Source of the DNA: Kiritimatiellia bacterium
GTDB taxonomy: Bacteria > Verrucomicrobiota > Kiritimatiellia > RFP12 > UBA1067
NCBI GenBank assembly: GCA_017521065.1
Contig: JAFXEA010000427.1
Coordinates: 1-10,669, forward strand
DNA: 10,669 bases
Reading direction: 5' to 3'
Part shown: piece after piece, positions 7,277 to 10,669 of the stretch
Layout: every line of letters starts with the position of its first letter
Numbering within the stretch: the stretch's first letter is position 1
Made by a program: the position numbers and the translations under genes
The notes under the pieces: generated by a model
Databases searched by the model: none
What the model was told of the DNA's origin: nothing
The model's input: the letters and a program-made list of their open reading frames with translations, nothing else

Positions 7277-10200
7277 TCATTTGATTGTAATGGTAAGTCC
7301 TGGAGCGAGTATCACATCAGAATAACGTATTGTTCCGGCTTCAGGCGCACAGTATACATCTGTAATTAAAAACTCCGTCTCTTTTCTGTTCGCCGCCGGC
7401 TTAAAGAGCGAACCGGCTGCGGCGGAGATTACTCCCTCAAAACCGGGAACCTCAGATCCGATCTTCAGCACCTTCACTCTTTCTCCCGCCAACTGCTTGG
7501 CGTAGCCGGTGCGGACCGCGATACGACCGCCGCCGCCTGGCGCCTGACTTCCTCCATAGTATTTCCCGTTGCTTTCGTATTTATTCCGATTCATACCGTC
7601 GCCGCCTGCAGCGGTTATCGTACCGGATCCCGCAAAAGTATCGCCGCAAAGGTAAATGCCGCCGCCCGATCCAGCCTGTGGACGGAAGAGGGATTCGGTA
7701 GAATAGCAAGTGCTGTCGACGGGCCCGAAACCGTTGGCCGTCACCAAACCGTCGATCAGGATATCGCCACCGGCCTCCACGAATATGAGACCGCCGCCGC
7801 TGCCGCCGCTCTTGTAGATCTGACACCCGCCGCCTGAACCGCACATATCGGGTTTCCATGCATCGCCATATGTCTTACCGCATAAATCGGAATTATAGGT
7901 AGGTGATGATTCCCATGGTGACCCATCTGCTTTAATTCCGCCAGCAAGACCGCCCTTGCCGCCATACCCGGCGGAACCCGTCCCATAGCCCGCTCCAGGA
8001 CCCTTGCCTGAAAGGATTTGCATTTTCGGAAAATTCGGACAATCTGAATTGTTATATGACGCGCCGAGTCCACCTCTTCCGTCAGCGGAAACGACACCGC
8101 CCTTCTCTACGGTAAAAGCCCCGCCGACAACAAAATGCGGCGCTCCGAGATTAATCTGGTCACAGGTTGCAATCAACCTGCCGCGGTCACCGACCGTCAC
8201 CGATCCGGACACCAGCACCTCGCCGCCCCATTTCATCGTGGCGTTTGTCTCTGCCGCATTGATCTCGAGCGCTCCGCCGTTCTTCAACGTCAGATCGCCG
8301 CCGATCGCAATCTTATTCAGTTCGCGCCCCGCCCATACTTCAGCCTTCATCATGCGGTTCGTCATATGGACTCCGCCAACATCAAGGCGGGCATCGCCGT
8401 CAATCGTGAGATTGCCGCCCACTGTTACGGTGAATCCTTCCACATCGGAACGGACATGACCGCGACTCATCACTACATCACCTTCAAACTCCAACGACTG
8501 CACACCAACAAGCCGACCGGAAATTCCGTTACCGAAAAGCTGGTAGAGCAGCACATCGTCATTGAAGTACACCGTACCGGGCTCAGCGCCCATGCAGTTC
8601 CAGTCCGAATCTGCGAAACCGCAGGCCGGGGATTCATATCCCGTTGTAGTATGCTTATCACGTCCCTGATATGTACCTTCCGCCGCCGAAACGTAGAGTC
8701 CCGTCGCAGGACGCGCCACTTGCGCATCCTTGTTCACATATATGGCAATGCGACCGCCTCCAGCCGGAAAATGATCGTATCCCAGACTCCCCGTTCTGGA
8801 ATCGTACCTTGCGAGCGGAACGTCAGGACTCGCTCCCTTGCCGCCTTCGGCAGCGATTGTGCCTGTGCCTTCTATGCTTGCGGCATTGATCCATATGCTT
8901 CCGCCGGCGCCTCCCGTATCATCCCCATTCCAGCCCTGCAAGGTCGAACCTCCATTGGCAAGGATCGAACCGCATACAACCACCCGTCCAGACGCTTCTA
9001 TGCGAACCGCTCCGCCTCCGTCCACCTTCGACTGTTCGCTGTGGTGGCCTCCGCTGGAGCCGCATGTAACAGGCTCAAAAGGATTTCCGTATCGGTAACC
9101 GATAGCCTCTTCAAAGTTAAGTTCAAGAAACGCGCCGCGTCCGCCATGGGTAGCGCCCGCGAACCACCACGACGGCTTTCCGGGCCCCAAGCCGGTGCCA
9201 TAGGCATAGGAGACCTTCTTCCATCCGCAACGGCTGACATCTATCGAACCGCCCTCCATCACATTCAATTCCTCGCACTTAATCCACACTCGGCATTGCT
9301 GCGTCTCGTTGGTAAAAGGTCCTGCACACGTGATCTTCGCACCGTCGCGCACGATAATCCTGCCCGCCTCGACCAACGATACGGTATTTGAGAACACGAG
9401 CGTCGCACCGGATCCGAGAATAAGTTCATTCACCTTCGGCGTTGTGGCATCCACAACCACGGTCGCGCCCTCGACAGTCACTTCATCCGCCGAATCCGGC
9501 ACTTTTCCCCCGCTCCAATTCGCGGCATTATTCCAATCTCCCGAGGATGAACCGATCCATTTGCACGGCACACCAAATTTTCTCACCGTTATTTCACCGT
9601 CACCGGAAAGCATACCGGAAAGCTCCGGGGAATCCTTCGTGTACACTCCGGACGGCAAAGACTCTCCTTCCCCGACCTTTAAAGTGTCGACAAACATCCT
9701 GATGTTCCTGCCAAGTTTCAGAGATCCGCCGGACGTCAGTTGCAGCGTGCGGACCTTTTGTTCGCAAAATGCGGTATCATCAGCTTCAAAAACCGCCCCG
9801 GAAGCAATCTTCAATGAAGAAAGCGAAGTGAAACCGTAGCCGGATGACAGCCGCACCTTGCCGCTTTTCACATCGATTTCACCTGTCGTCGGAGAAATCG
9901 CCTGAGTGAGGGTCAAAACACGATCAGCCAGCTGTGGATCCCATTCAAGTCCGGCAGATCCTTTGAACACGCCGTGAAATCCGAAAGACTTCTTAATGCC
10001 CGTCCCGACAAAACGCATCTTCGCCGGAGTTGCCTCAGGGCTCGTAAAGCCATAGCTGGTAATGCCGGCACGCTCAACCATGCCTGTAAAACCGGTTATC
10101 AGCTGGTCATTTCCGCAAAGATCGATAAATGCCGGAACTTTGCCGGTCTTATCGTTTGTCCATGCAAACATATCGATTTTCGCCGGCAGCACGTTTTCGT

Positions 10201-10669
10201 CCCTGCAGAACACGTCCACACCCGGATAAAGGTAGAACTCCTTCGCGTAGACGGTATTCTGCTCATACTTCCCGTGGAAATGCATACCGCAATTCTTGCA
10301 GTCGTCGAAAATGAGATAGTTATTGTATCCGGCCCGTAGATTTTTACTGATTCCGTCTTTACTACCGGCGGCTATTGGCTTGTGGAGGTGAAAATTAGCC
10401 CCCGATCCAACCATGAGAAACTTGATGGAACCCCAAGTCGAAAACACATATTCGTCGAAGTGGACGTCTATTGGGCTGCCGTACGAGCTCCTGATTTCAA
10501 AGCAATCATTTGCGTCGGCGTTGTATACATTCTTTTTGAACCAGACCTCTCCGGAAAATCCGGTGAAGATTATGTTTCGGGTATAGACGTTCTGGGATAC
10601 GCCCGACGACACAGCGAACGAGCCAAATGTCTTGGACACATAGACAGGTATCTCAATGCTTCCCGGAGC
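7277..10669 (-). CDS. Giant glycine-rich beta-helix, autotransporter-passenger-like protein, 5' end missing
   Basis: 1130 residues are visible. The frame is open to the window edge, with ten codons above the first GTG (10639), so the true start and signal peptide lie outside. Residue numbers here count from that GTG. Residues 170-265 resemble autotransporter passenger rungs (GNDQLITGFTG, FHGVFKGSAGLEW, GEIDVKSGKVRLSSG). At 325-353 the LPSGVYT ... SGDGEITV pattern is a typical passenger strand pair. At 360-420 the W-G-x-x-S-G-D-W-N-x-x-x-NWS-G-x-x-P motif is followed by a VNELILGSGATLVF rung. Two long glycine-rich modules (456-698 and 840-1114) flank four GGxLTI rungs. Likely an elongated extracellular or surface structural protein, perhaps binding a glycan or host surface. 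There is no catalytic motif I recognise, no C-terminal outer-membrane barrel and no PEP-CTERM tail; it ends LAPGLTITIK. Twenty-four bases separate it from the next gene. Confidence 0.8.
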   Translation of the reverse strand, partial: APGSIEIPVYVSKTFGSFAVSSGVSQNVYTRNIIFTGFSGEVWFKKNVYNADANDCFEIRSSYGSPIDVHFDEYVFSTWGSIKFLMVGSGANFHLHKPIAAGSKDGISKNLRAGYNNYLIFDDCKNCGMHFHGKYEQNTVYAKEFYLYPGVDVFCRDENVLPAKIDMFAWTNDKTGKVPAFIDLCGNDQLITGFTGMVERAGITSYGFTSPEATPAKMRFVGTGIKKSFGFHGVFKGSAGLEWDPQLADRVLTLTQAISPTTGEIDVKSGKVRLSSGYGFTSLSSLKIASGAVFEADDTAFCEQKVRTLQLTSGGSLKLGRNIRMFVDTLKVGEGESLPSGVYTKDSPELSGMLSGDGEITVRKFGVPCKWIGSSSGDWNNAANWSGGKVPDSADEVTVEGATVVVDATTPKVNELILGSGATLVFSNTVSLVEAGRIIVRDGAKITCAGPFTNETQQCRVWIKCEELNVMEGGSIDVSRCGWKKVSYAYGTGLGPGKPSWWFAGATHGGRGAFLELNFEEAIGYRYGNPFEPVTCGSSGGHHSEQSKVDGGGAVRIEASGRVVVCGSILANGGSTLQGWNGDDTGGAGGSIWINAASIEGTGTIAAEGGKGASPDVPLARYDSRTGSLGYDHFPAGGGRIAIYVNKDAQVARPATGLYVSAAEGTYQGRDKHTTTGYESPACGFADSDWNCMGAEPGTVYFNDDVLLYQLFGNGISGRLVGVQSLEFEGDVVMSRGHVRSDVEGFTVTVGGNLTIDGDARLDVGGVHMTNRMMKAEVWAGRELNKIAIGGDLTLKNGGALEINAAETNATMKWGGEVLVSGSVTVGDRGRLIATCDQINLGAPHFVVGGAFTVEKGGVVSADGRGGLGASYNNSDCPNFPKMQILSGKGPGAGYGTGSAGYGGKGGLAGGIKADGSPWESSPTYNSDLCGKTYGDAWKPDMCGSGGGCQIYKSGGSGGGLIFVEAGGDILIDGLVTANGFGPVDSTCYSTESLFRPQAGSGGGIYLCGDTFAGSGTITAAGGDGMNRNKYESNGKYYGGSQAPGGGGRIAVRTGYAKQLAGERVKVLKIGSEVPGFEGVISAAAGSLFKPAANRKETEFLITDVYCAPEAGTIRYSDVILAPGLTITIK
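7298..8122 (-). repeat. Internal protein module B (second copy of a duplication)
   Basis: Residues 840-1114 of the giant protein align by eye with residues 456-698. Matching landmarks, B against A: AFTVEKGG / ELNVMEGG; YGDAWKPDMCGSGGG / YGNPFEPVTCGSSGG; GGGLIFVEAGGDILIDGLVTANG / GGAVRIEASGRVVVCGSILANG (in register); SGGGIYLCGDTFAGSGTI / AGGSIWINAASIEGTGTI; PGGGGRIAV / PAGGGRIAI; AGTIRYSDVIL / PGTVYFNDDVL. The DNA is well diverged, so the duplication is old. Confidence 0.75.
8072..8431 (-). repeat. Four tandem beta-helix rungs
   Basis: Four related strands begin at residues 739 (TVGGNLTI), 778 (AIGGDLTL), 809 (LVSGSVTV) and 837 (VVGGAFTV), each followed by a second strand such as ARLDV, GALEINA, GRLIATC or GVVSADG. 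The spacing shrinks from 39 to 31 to 28 residues. The last rung leads directly into module B. Confidence 0.6.
8546..9274 (-). repeat. Internal protein module A (first copy of a duplication)
   Basis: Residues 456-698 of the giant protein form the first copy of the glycine-rich module. It contains GPGKPSWW, GGGAVRIEASG, GGSIWINAASIEGTGTIAA, GGGRIAIYV and PGTVYFNDDVL in the same order as module B. Confidence 0.75.

Noticed and set aside
8135..9391. 418-codon plus-strand open frame opposite the giant repeat gene, and other long plus-strand frames (868-1767, 3647-4585)
   Set aside because: They overlap convincing minus-strand genes, show no domain motifs and have shadow-like composition.
7277..10669. 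DNA-level tandem repeats or CRISPR-like array in the glycine-rich gene
   Set aside because: The recurring gcc/gccgcc stretches encode Gly-rich protein motifs; no exact spaced DNA repeat is present.

Overview
The window is one unidirectional block of six genes, all on the minus strand, so transcription runs from high to low coordinates. The intergenic gaps are very short (about 24, 24, 24, 64 and 64 bases). There are no RNA genes, mobile elements or CRISPR arrays, and no stretch over 64 bases lacks a gene. The first gene in transcription order (7277-10669) enters from the right edge without its start. The last (1-1031) leaves the left edge without its end.

In transcription order the genes are: (i) a very large glycine-rich, repeat-built beta-helix surface or secreted protein resembling autotransporter passengers (7277-10669, 5' end missing); (ii) a secreted TIM-barrel protein resembling GHL10-type glycoside hydrolases (6137-7252); (iii) a beta-sandwich plus right-handed parallel beta-helix protein of the GH141-like type (3671-6112); (iv) a secreted SGNH/GDSL esterase with a large N-terminal accessory region (2315-3646); (v) a Tat-exported lipoprotein with a GH20-like TIM barrel and an HIGFDEE active-site motif (1096-2250); (vi) an MFS sugar porter (1-1031, 3' end missing). 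Together they look like a glycan foraging operon: surface binding or display, extracytoplasmic de-esterification and hydrolysis, then uptake of the released sugar by a proton-coupled or facilitative porter. No SusC/SusD pair is visible.

The combination of RREFIK-type Tat lipoproteins, GHL10-like and GH141-like beta-helix enzymes, giant GGGRIAI-type repeat proteins and a single MFS sugar porter suggests a PVC-superphylum bacterium, perhaps Kiritimatiellota or Lentisphaerota. This is inferred from protein style, not from a marker gene.

The most notable observation is that genes (ii) and (iii) lie in exactly the same reading frame, separated by one TAG codon at 6137-6139 and eight further sense codons. 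Gene (iii) has only a GTG start and no signal peptide. Its first ~135 residues look like the C-terminal beta-sandwich that normally follows the TIM barrel of gene (ii). The pair therefore reads as one 1192-sense-codon TIM-barrel / beta-sandwich / beta-helix enzyme cut by an amber codon. Other points are a diverged ~250-residue internal duplication in the giant beta-helix protein, and an MFS porter with a shortened central loop and a cysteine at a sugar-contact position.
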